Origin: Micromonospora pisi
GTDB taxonomy: Bacteria; Actinomycetota; Actinomycetes; Mycobacteriales; Micromonosporaceae
Direction: 5' to 3'
DNA: 64,000 bases
Assembly: GCF_003633685.1 (NCBI RefSeq)
Contig: NZ_RBKT01000001.1
Coordinates: 6,448,001 to 6,512,000, forward strand
Position 1 is the first letter of the stretch; every line of letters starts with the position of its first letter. The notes beneath the pieces were generated by a model. That model was not told the DNA's origin and did no database searches. It was given only the letters and a program-made list of their open reading frames with translations. Position numbers and translations under genes: made by a program. This document shows positions 9,380-16,199 of the stretch, piece by piece.

Positions 9380-10845
9380 TCCACGTCGAACTCGACACCG
9401 GCGAGAGCTTCCCGATCCCGGAAGCCGATGGCTTCGGTGGACCGATCGCCGTGCTGGAGGCGCTCCGGCGACTGCTCACCGGCCCCACCGAACCGGCCCG
9501 CGCACCGTTGGCCCTCGTCGCCGGTGCCGTCGCCGGGGTCGCCGGCCCCGGGCTGGCCCGGTGCGCCGCGATCGGGATCTCCCCGCTCTCCGGCGCGGTG
9601 GCCGAAACGCGGGCCGAAGGACCGTACGCGGCCGGACTCCGGGCCGCCGGGGTCACCGGGGTGATGCTGTACGGCCGGGCCGCCGAACCGGTATGTGTGG
9701 TCATCGAGGCGGGCCGGGCCCGGCTGGAGCCGGCCGGGGCGGTCTGGGGTCAGGAGACCGGCGCGGCGACCGATGCCCTGCTCGCCAGGTACGGCGACGG
9801 GGCGGCGGTGGCGGTGATCGGCCCGGCGGGCGAGCACGGCGTCCGGTACGCCTCGATCGTCACCTGCCGGGACCATCCGCTGCCCCGTCTCGGCCTCGGC
9901 GCGGTGCTCGGGGCAAAGAACGTCAAGGCGGTGGTCTGCGTACCCGGCCCGGAACCGGTGCCGGTCGCCGACCCGGGAACGCTGGACCGGCTCGCCCGGT
10001 GGTACGCGGGCGCCGTGCCCGGCAACTCGCACTGCGTCAAGGTGTACGCCGGAGCCGGGCTGCACCAGGAGGCGCTGGCGATGCTCGGGCCGAACCTCGG
10101 TATCGCCGACCCGTGGGCGCTGCACGCCCGCTGCCTCCAACTCGGACTGGACCCGGTGTCGCTCGGCGGCACACTGGCGGCGGCGGGGGTGCCGGCGGCG
10201 GACGTACCGGCGGTGGTCGAAAGGATCGCCGCCGGTGGCGACCCATTGGGCGAAGGAGCCGCCCGCGTCGCCCCGAAGACGGCGATGACCAGCAAGGGCG
10301 TCGAGTTGCCGCCGTTCGACCCACGGGTCCAACCGAACCTCGGCCTCGGCTACGCGGTCGCCCCGATCGGGCCGCGCTACGACATCGTCGAACACGACCT
10401 GGACTTCGACCCGGAGGAAGGGCTGCCGCACAGTTATCCCGAGCTGCGCCTGCTCGGCGCGACCGTGCCACGCCCCCGTAACGAGCTGGACGTCACCCGG
10501 ACGGCGCAGCTACTGCGCCTCTGGAGCGGCCTGGACGCCCTCGGCGTCTGCGCGTTCGCCGCGACACCGACCCGGCCACTCACCCTCGGGCTGGTCGAGG
10601 AGCTGGTCGAGGCGGTCACCGGGGAACGGCCGGACGTGCTGGCGCTCGGCGCGCGACGGCTGCGACTGCAACGCGAGATCAACCATCGGCTCGGCATCGG
10701 GCTGGACGCGGACACCCTGCCCGACCGGTTCTTCACCGAACCGGTCGCCCTCGGCCGGTACGCCGGAGCCGTCCTCGACCGGGCCGCCTTCACCGAGGCG
10801 GTCGCCGAACTGCACCGGCAACTGGGATTCACCGAGTTCGCCTGA
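9370..10845 (+). CDS. Shortened aldehyde:ferredoxin oxidoreductase (AOR)-family protein lacking the iron-sulfur motif
   Basis: This 491-aa homologue of the tungsten/molybdopterin AOR family is shorter than the usual 600-620 aa. The N-terminal domain keeps SPLSG (71-75), [16 protein letters not shown] (126-131), [13 protein letters not shown] and [13 protein letters not shown] (176-188). The C-terminal domain keeps [10 protein letters not shown] and the cofactor-side D389-x-x-G-x-C394. The CxxCxxxC motif that would ligate the 4Fe-4S cluster is missing: at that place only C222 remains in [12 protein letters not shown] 9370 overlaps the dehydratase by 10 bp. It may oxidise lactaldehyde or another aldehyde, or it may have lost redox function. 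Its role is unknown. Confidence 0.8.
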   Translation: MVLIHVELDTGESFPIPEADGFGGPIAVLEALRRLLTGPTEPARAPLALVAGAVAGVAGPGLARCAAIGISPLSGAVAETRAEGPYAAGLRAAGVTGVMLYGRAAEPVCVVIEAGRARLEPAGAVWGQETGAATDALLARYGDGAAVAVIGPAGEHGVRYASIVTCRDHPLPRLGLGAVLGAKNVKAVVCVPGPEPVPVADPGTLDRLARWYAGAVPGNSHCVKVYAGAGLHQEALAMLGPNLGIADPWALHARCLQLGLDPVSLGGTLAAAGVPAADVPAVVERIAAGGDPLGEGAARVAPKTAMTSKGVELPPFDPRVQPNLGLGYAVAPIGPRYDIVEHDLDFDPEEGLPHSYPELRLLGATVPRPRNELDVTRTAQLLRLWSGLDALGVCAFAATPTRPLTLGLVEELVEAVTGERPDVLALGARRLRLQREINHRLGIGLDADTLPDRFFTEPVALGRYAGAVLDRAAFTEAVAELHRQLGFTEFA

Positions 10846-10876
10846 CCGGGCTCGGCCGACGTACGGAAGAGAGGTA

Positions 10877-11635
10877 GTGGCAGTGGGCGAGTTCGACGGG
10901 CTGGTGGCGGTGGTGACCGGCGGTGGGTCGGGAATCGGCAAGGCGTGCGTGGAGGCGTTCGTGGCCGGCGGGGCGCGGGTCGGCGTACTCGACCTCAACC
11001 CCGGTGAGCAGGGCGGTGCGACCCTCGGCCAGGTCGCCGACGTCGCCGACGCCGGATCCCTGGACCGGGCGATGGCGGCGGTCGCCGACGCGTTCGGCGG
11101 CATCGACATCCTGGTCAACAACGCGGGAACCAGTGCGGTCGGCACGGTCGAGGCGAACGATGACGCCGAGTGGCAGCGGGTGCTCGACGTCAACGTGATC
11201 GGCATCGTACGGACCACCCGGGCCGGGCTGCCCTACCTGCGCCGCAGCGCGCACGGGGCGATCGTCAACACCTCCTCGATCGCGGCGACCGCCGGAATCG
11301 TCCAGCGGGCGCTCTACTCCGCGTCGAAGGGGGCGGTGCACGCGCTCACCCTGGCGATGGCCGCCGACCTGGTGACCGAGGGAATCCGGGTCAACTGTGT
11401 GGCGCCGGGCACGGTGGACACGCCGTGGGTCGGTCGGCTGCTGGCCAGGGCGGACGACCCGGCGGGGGAGAAGGAGCGGCTCGCCGCCCGGCAGCCCACC
11501 GGCCGACTGGTCCGCGCGGAGGAGGTGGCCGGGGCGGTCGCGTACCTGGCGAGCCCGCTCTCCGGTGCCACCACCGGCACCTCGCTCGCCGTCGACGGCG
11601 GCATGTCCGGTCTCCGCCTCCCCCGCTCCAAGTAG
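10877..11635 (+). CDS. SDR oxidoreductase, probable 2-keto-3-deoxy-L-fuconate dehydrogenase
   Basis: This 252-aa classical short-chain dehydrogenase has a nucleotide-binding TGGGSGIG (residues 15-22), NNAG near 83, a catalytic Ser in NTSSIAA, YSASK near 149-153, and the C-terminal AVDGG. In non-phosphorylating fucose catabolism such an SDR oxidises 2-keto-3-deoxyfuconate at C4 with NAD+, feeding the FAH-family hydrolase encoded earlier in this operon. Start GTG 10877 follows GAGAGG. A GTG two codons later is an alternative. A 31-bp gap separates it from the AOR-like gene, and a palindromic repeat begins directly after the stop. Confidence 0.85.
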   Translation: MAVGEFDGLVAVVTGGGSGIGKACVEAFVAGGARVGVLDLNPGEQGGATLGQVADVADAGSLDRAMAAVADAFGGIDILVNNAGTSAVGTVEANDDAEWQRVLDVNVIGIVRTTRAGLPYLRRSAHGAIVNTSSIAATAGIVQRALYSASKGAVHALTLAMAADLVTEGIRVNCVAPGTVDTPWVGRLLARADDPAGEKERLAARQPTGRLVRAEEVAGAVAYLASPLSGATTGTSLAVDGGMSGLRLPRSK

Positions 11636-11687
11636 AAGGAAGGGCCCCTTGTTATCGCTTTCTGTATAGGAAGGGGCCCTTCCTAAC
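11636..11687. repeat. Dispersed palindromic repeat, copy 1
   Basis: AGGAAGGGCCCCTT pairs with AAGGGGCCCTTCCT across a loop containing TTATCGC, making a 14-bp stem. It starts at the base after the SDR stop, so it probably also ends transcription of the fucose operon. It is homologous, in inverted orientation, to the copy at 16047-16100. Confidence 0.8.
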
Positions 11688-11832
11688 GCCCACGGCGCAG
11701 GCGGCGGCAGGCGGCGGCGGCAGGCGGCGGCGGTGACGCGGGCGGGCGTGGGCGGCGGCGGGCGTGGGCGGCGGGCGGCGGGTGGGGCGCTGCGTGGGTA
11801 GCCTGTCGGCACAGCGAGCGGGGGTGGGCGTG

Positions 11833-12219
11833 GTGAGCCGACGAGGTCTGCAGGTCGTGTTGGCGATTCTGGCCACGGTGTCGGTCGTCTCGGGCCTGTG
11901 GGGCATGGTGGCCGGGCCCACCGGGTTGCCGGGCGTCGGAGCCGTCCACCCCACAGTGGACAGCGAGTACCGGTTTGCCAACGCGTTCTGGTTCGCGGCC
12001 GGAATCGCCGTCTGGTGGGCCGTACCCCGGGTGCAACGCGCCACGGGTCTCCTCCGTGCCGTACTCGGTGTGGTGATCGTCGGCGGGCTGGCCCGACTGC
12101 TCGGCATCGCCGTGTCCGGCTGGCCGCACCCGGTGTTTCTCGGCGCGCTCGGGATCGAGCTGGTGGTCGTACCCATGGTGCTGCTCTGGCAGGCCAGGGT
12201 GGCCGAGGTCGCGTCCTGA
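11833..12219 (+). CDS. DUF4345-like small membrane protein
   Basis: This protein of about 128 aa has four hydrophobic segments: VVLAILATVSVVSG, a central FANAFWFAAGIAVWW, VLGVVIVGGLARLLGI and an IELVVVPMVLLWQ C-terminus. The FRFANAFWFxxG-like centre is typical of DUF4345 proteins, whose function is unknown. The start is uncertain: GTG at 11830 and 11833 are adjacent, an earlier in-frame GTG exists, and upstream GGGGG is only a weak ribosome site. It stands alone, downstream of the palindromic repeat and convergent with the DUF4331 gene. Confidence 0.7.
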   Translation: MSRRGLQVVLAILATVSVVSGLWGMVAGPTGLPGVGAVHPTVDSEYRFANAFWFAAGIAVWWAVPRVQRATGLLRAVLGVVIVGGLARLLGIAVSGWPHPVFLGALGIELVVVPMVLLWQARVAEVAS

Positions 12220-12373
12220 CACGATGACCTGCGGTGGACGCCGGACCGCGGGCATCGGCGCTCGCCCCGATCATGAGGCTGTGGCCGGTGCTGCCGATCG
12301 AGGTCACCGGGGACGGCCGGGGTTGTCGAACGGGCGAGGACGGACGCCGACCGACGCCGACCGACGCCGGGGG

Positions 12374-13402
12374 CTAGCCGGCGGCGACCACGTACGGGAA
12401 CTGGGCGCTGCGGGTGTCGGCGAACTGCTCCGGGGAGAGTCCCGAGGTGGTGGCCGTGTTCAGGGCGAGGGAGAACATCGTCTCGGGCGCGTTGTCGGCG
12501 AGCGTACGGCCGTTGAAACCGAGAAAGCCGAAGCTGGCGGTGGTGCCGAGGCGGTACGGCAGCAGGTCCGGCAGCAGCCGGTCGGCGACCGCCCGGCCGT
12601 ACGCGGCGGGGTCGTCCGCGGTGCCGTTGGCGGCGACCACCCCTGCGACGAGTTGTGCGATCTGTTCGCCGTCGATGGTTATGTCGGTGTCGGGATGGCC
12701 CGTGTTCGCGTCGCTGGCCCACTCGCTGTCGACGGGCCGGAAGATCGGCCAGACCATCGGGTGCCCCTCCCGGTTGATCTGCCGCCAGCCGCCCGCGTCG
12801 GTGGCGAGCTTGGTGGCGATCCACGTGCAGATGTCGCGGTCGGTGCCGAGCAGGGGATCGTTGTCGGGGACCTCGATCACGATCGAGTGGATGGTGGTGC
12901 CGGCGAAGCTGTTCTTCGCCTTCTTCGCCTGCCATCCGGAAAAGTCGAGCTTGGCGCCGTTCCTGACCGCGGCGTCGATCGCCTCGAGTTGTTTCAGGTC
13001 GATGTAGAACGGGTCGTTCGCCTTGCCGGCCCAGACCCGCACCCCGTTCGCACCGGAGATCGGCTCGTGGGTGCGGCCTTCGGCGATCATGTCGCCGGTG
13101 GCCGAGTCGTCGCTGGCGTCCGGTCCGGTCAGGGCGTGCAGGGTGAGCGCCTGGTCGCCGTTGGCGTCCATCTCGGTGAAGGCGAGCCGGTAGGTCAGTT
13201 CCTCCACCGGCGAGCCGTCGAGATGGATCTTGATTTCGTACCGTCCCTCCGGGTGGAAGCCGGGCTTGCCGTCTCTGCCGTACGCGGAACTGTTCACGTT
13301 CATGACGAAGACGGTTCCGGTGTCGCCGCGGAAGACGAACTGGTCGGTCAGGTCCAGCCGGCTGTCCTCCCGGGCGAGTGGGGAGTCGAGGTGATGCGAC
13401 AC
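12374..13402 (-). CDS. DUF4331-family protein
   Basis: This 342-aa protein begins SHHLDSPLAREDSRLDLTD, the diagnostic N-terminus of DUF4331, followed by QFVFRG and MNVNSSAYG. The family is found in actinobacteria and other bacteria and its biochemical function is not established. There is no signal peptide or membrane span, and the protein is rich in Asp, consistent with a beta-rich, possibly metal-binding fold. The ATG at 13402 is followed directly by the conserved SHHLDSP, which fixes the start. It is read alone and convergent with the DUF4345-like gene. Confidence 0.85.
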   Translation of the reverse strand: MSHHLDSPLAREDSRLDLTDQFVFRGDTGTVFVMNVNSSAYGRDGKPGFHPEGRYEIKIHLDGSPVEELTYRLAFTEMDANGDQALTLHALTGPDASDDSATGDMIAEGRTHEPISGANGVRVWAGKANDPFYIDLKQLEAIDAAVRNGAKLDFSGWQAKKAKNSFAGTTIHSIVIEVPDNDPLLGTDRDICTWIATKLATDAGGWRQINREGHPMVWPIFRPVDSEWASDANTGHPDTDITIDGEQIAQLVAGVVAANGTADDPAAYGRAVADRLLPDLLPYRLGTTASFGFLGFNGRTLADNAPETMFSLALNTATTSGLSPEQFADTRSAQFPYVVAAG

Positions 13403-13555
13403 GGGGCGCCTCCTGCTGTGGCAACTGCCTGCGTCCCTATGTTTACTACCTGATTCACCCGGTTTCGGGAGTTTTGCCAGATCGTCGCCCGCAGCGGGCC
13501 GCGCGACGGAGGGGCGCGGCCCACCCAGACCGGCGGCCCGGCCGGGACCGGCGCC

Positions 13556-14353
13556 TCAGTCGCGGGCGGTGAAGGTCAGTTCGGTGTACTCCGCGACCGG
13601 ACTGAAGCCGAGCCGGTGGTAGAGGCCGACCGCCGGGGCGTTCTCCGCCTTGACGTTCAGCGCGACCCGGTCGACGGTGGCCAGCAGACGTCGGCAGAGC
13701 GCCGAGACCACCATCGTGGCGAGCCCACCGCCCCGGGCCCGTGGGTGGGTGGCGACGTTGCCGAGCGCGGCGACCCGGTAGCTCGGCGACCAGACGTGCA
13801 CCCCGGCGACCGCGAGCAGCTCACCGCCGCGCCGGAGACCGAGGTACGGCCCGTTCGCGACCATGCCCGGCGCGAACGAATGCGCCGGGTAGGCGAGTTC
13901 GTAGAAGGCGCCCAGTTCGGGCAGGTCGGCGGTGGTCAGCTCGACCGTCTCGAGCGCCCCGGCCGGGATGTCCGACCGGTCGGCGCGGACCAGCCGGGTT
14001 GGGTCGGTCAGCGCCATCTTCAGGTGTGGGCCGTTCGACTCGGCCTCGTACGCCGGCTCGAGCGCGTGCTCCAGGCCGGGGGAGAGGTGGGCGTAGAACC
14101 GCCGTGGCAGCAGCGGCAGCAGTTCGGTGAGCAGCCCGGCCAGCGGCTCCGACCGGTCCGGGGTGTCCAGGGCGAGCAGGATGGGCAGGCCGGCGCCGTG
14201 GTAGAGCAGCGCGAGCGCGTCGCCGCGCCGATACCAACTGGTGTACGGCCAGAACCGGTCGTCGAGGTCGCCCAGCTCGTACGCCCGCAGGTCCGGCGTA
14301 CGACATAGCAGGTCGGCCAGTTCGGTGCGGTCGTGCACACTCTCCAACGGCAT
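13556..14353 (-). CDS. GNAT family N-acetyltransferase
   Basis: This 265-aa protein has a C-terminal GNAT domain of the FR47 type. The acetyl-CoA loop is visible in VATHPRARGGGLATMVVSAL (about residues 198-217), followed by the beta-5 region ALNVKAENAPAVGLYHRLGF. The N-terminal half resembles the substrate-side domain found in this subgroup. It transfers acetyl from acetyl-CoA to an unknown amine. The ATG at 14353 gives the full-length start. It is separated by 153 bp from the downstream DUF4331 gene, so co-transcription is possible but not shown. Confidence 0.85.
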   Translation of the reverse strand: MPLESVHDRTELADLLCRTPDLRAYELGDLDDRFWPYTSWYRRGDALALLYHGAGLPILLALDTPDRSEPLAGLLTELLPLLPRRFYAHLSPGLEHALEPAYEAESNGPHLKMALTDPTRLVRADRSDIPAGALETVELTTADLPELGAFYELAYPAHSFAPGMVANGPYLGLRRGGELLAVAGVHVWSPSYRVAALGNVATHPRARGGGLATMVVSALCRRLLATVDRVALNVKAENAPAVGLYHRLGFSPVAEYTELTFTARD

Positions 14354-14383
14354 CCGAAGATGATCACACAGCCCTGGTCGGCG

Positions 14384-15490
14384 CTACCTCAGCAGCACCG
14401 GGCCGGCGTCGATCGGCACCCGGAACAGCAGGTACGGCCGTTGCCGACGATCCACCCCGCCCTGGTAGTCCGGCTGCCGGTGCAACTGGTTGGCGGTGAA
14501 GTAGAGGTGCCCGTCGGTGGCGACCGACATGGTGTCCGGCCAGAGCATGCGTGGATCGTGGGCGACCGTCTCCAGGTGCCCGTCCGGGTGCCGGCGCAGG
14601 ATCGCGTTGTGCTCGTACGCGGTGAGGTAGATCCGTCCCGCGTCGTCGCTCTCCAGCCCGTCGCCGGCGCTGCCCCGGTCGCCCTCGTCGACCACCGTCG
14701 CGGCGACCTGGGCGTCGTCGAGGTTCCGGTCGACCAGGGCGTCGACCGAGACGCTGTGCAGCCGGCGGGAGGCGAGCGGGCAGTAGTAGAGCCGGCTGCC
14801 GTCGGCCGAGATGGCAATTCCGTCCGAGCCCATGTCGACCGGCGCCGGCGGACCGTCGGCCGGGCGTTTCATGAACTCACGCCCCTCCACCAGGGGACGG
14901 AAGTCGGAAAGGGGCTCGGCCTTGGTGGAGGGGTGGTTGCGCAGGCGGCGCCACGCCTCACCACTGGCCAGGTCGACCACGATGATGGCGTTCTCCCCGC
15001 TGGATGCGGCGGAGTCGGTGATGAAGGCGGTGCCGGCGGGGCCGCGCCGCAGGTCGAACCGGACGTCGTTGAGGTAGGTGGTGGGCAGCGCCACGTCGGC
15101 GGGGAAGACGATCCGCTGGGCGACCTTGTTCGTGTCCAGGTCGACCCGGACGAGTTTCGGACCTCCGGGCCGGGTGGGTTGGAGCATGGGGCTGCCGGTG
15201 TCGAGCACCCAGAGGCGGTCCGCCGGGTCGACCACGATGCTCTGCACCGAGACGAACGCCTCCGGATCGTCGTCCCCGGAGGGGCTGTTCCACGCCTGGT
15301 CCGGGTAGGGGTGGGTCTCCCCGTTCCGGACCTCCGCGACGGTGGCGGTGACCTGGTCGCCCCACTTGGGGAAGTTGACGAAGATCCGGCCGGTGTGCGA
15401 GACGCTCACTCCGGTCGGCATCGGGCCGGTGAAGGTCGCCACCACCTCCAGGTCGCCCATGGGCTCGTCGCTGGCCAACCGGTCGCTCAT
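14384..15490 (-). CDS. SMP-30/gluconolactonase-like (major royal jelly-type) beta-propeller protein
   Basis: This protein of about 368 aa is predicted to be a six-bladed propeller. Marks include PTGVSVSHTGRIFVNFPKWGD, a LWVLDTGSPML blade, YLNDVRFD, AFITDSA, and a later MSVATDGHLYFTANQLH. These are typical of the MRJP/yellow branch of SMP-30-like proteins, which includes lactonases and many proteins of unknown substrate. The ATG at 15490 is chosen because GGGAG lies just upstream, and an in-frame start 51 bp earlier lacks a ribosome site. No signal peptide is evident. It lies 98 bp downstream of a broken glyoxalase-family gene. Confidence 0.8.
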   Translation of the reverse strand: MSDRLASDEPMGDLEVVATFTGPMPTGVSVSHTGRIFVNFPKWGDQVTATVAEVRNGETHPYPDQAWNSPSGDDDPEAFVSVQSIVVDPADRLWVLDTGSPMLQPTRPGGPKLVRVDLDTNKVAQRIVFPADVALPTTYLNDVRFDLRRGPAGTAFITDSAASSGENAIIVVDLASGEAWRRLRNHPSTKAEPLSDFRPLVEGREFMKRPADGPPAPVDMGSDGIAISADGSRLYYCPLASRRLHSVSVDALVDRNLDDAQVAATVVDEGDRGSAGDGLESDDAGRIYLTAYEHNAILRRHPDGHLETVAHDPRMLWPDTMSVATDGHLYFTANQLHRQPDYQGGVDRRQRPYLLFRVPIDAGPVLLR

Positions 15491-15588
15491 CTCCCGTACC
15501 CCCTTGCCGTGACCACCGTGGTCCGGGCCGATACTTCCCATATCTGTCCGGAAGTAACCGTTCGGGCGGCAAACGGGGTGCGCGGGGG

Positions 15589-16016
15589 TCAGCTCTTCGT
15601 GGCCGCCTGGCGGTCGTCGCCGTGGCTGTCGCCGAGCACGACCGCGTTACGCAGCGCCTCGGTGAGTCGGCTGGGCGCGGCGTCGGCGTCCGGCTCCTGA
15701 CCGGGTACGTCGGCGGCACCGGCCGCCCGGGTGAACCGGATCCAGTGACAGGAAGCTTGCCGTACGTCGTGCGCATACCCTCGGCGAGTGCCTCGTAGAT
15801 CGCCGCGATGTCCGGTACGACGATCAGGCAGCTGCCGTACGACTGCTCGGGGTCGAAGCCGGGGATACCGAAGAAGTGCAGGTTGAGGTCTTCTCCCCGG
15901 CGCAGTGCCAGGTACGAATTCGGGCTCAGTTGCCGGTAGGTCTGTGCGAAGCCGAGGGCGCGGTAGAACGTGCTGATCTCGTCGATGTCCGCACAGGGCA
16001 GCAGGGGGATCGTCAC
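15589..16016 (-). pseudogene. Broken VOC/glyoxalase (bleomycin-resistance-like) gene
   Basis: The first 94 or so residues are a good VOC domain: MTIPLLPCADIDEISTFYRALGF-type start, LHFFGIPGFDP, and YGSCLIVVPDI. After TYGKLPVTG the frame shifts. A separate frame continues as HWIRFTRAAG and runs to a TGA at 15589. The usual SVVDPGGN stretch between these parts is also gone. The picture is a small deletion plus a frameshift that destroys the second half of the domain. Without the shift the reading frame would run senselessly into the propeller gene. A sequencing error could explain the shift but not the missing motif. Confidence 0.75.
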
Positions 16017-16046
16017 TTAGTTGGCCATGCTCACATCCTGTCGGAT

Positions 16047-16100
16047 GTTAGGAAGGGCCCCTTCCTCTACCGATAACGATAAGAAGGGGCCCTTCCTTAC
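16047..16100. repeat. Dispersed palindromic repeat, copy 2
   Basis: GTTAGGAAGGGCCCCTTCC pairs with GAAGGGGCCCTTCCTTAC, and flanking CGGATGT/ACATCCG extends the pairing to roughly 16042-16104. The loop CGATAACGATAA is the reverse complement of the TTATCG-containing loop in copy 1, so the two are homologous elements in opposite orientation. Confidence 0.8.
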
Positions 16101-16111
16101 ATCCGGGGGGG

Positions 16112-16153
16112 CCGCGGGCCGGCGGCGGGGCTGATGTGACCGCCGGCCCGCGG
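16112..16153. terminator. Perfect 14-bp hairpin
   Basis: CCGCGGGCCGGCGG (16112-16125) is exactly complementary to CCGCCGGCCCGCGG (16140-16153), with a 14-nt loop. It is the second of three consecutive inverted repeats between the S15 peptidase gene and the broken VOC gene, and probably part of a tandem terminator. Confidence 0.7.
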
Positions 16154-16162
16154 TCTTACCGG

Positions 16163-16189
16163 CGGGACGTCCAGGTGGAGGACGTCCCG
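16163..16189 (-). terminator. Perfect 10-bp hairpin after the S15 peptidase gene
   Basis: CGGGACGTCC (16163-16172) pairs with GGACGTCCCG (16180-16189) with a 7-nt loop. It ends 11 bases from the peptidase stop codon, the expected place for its intrinsic terminator, although there is no T-tract, as is usual in such GC-rich DNA. Confidence 0.75.
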
Positions 16190-16199
16190 GGGTTCCTGG

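Noticed and set aside
12345-12372. CGCCGACCGA short tandem repeat near the DUF4331 stop
   Set aside because: It has fewer than three copies and no hairpin or neighbouring signal.
14958-15588. Continuation of the glyoxalase-family frame into the propeller gene
   Set aside because: It is caused by the frameshift in the broken gene. The sequence after the break has no protein-like features, and the propeller gene is clearly read in another frame.
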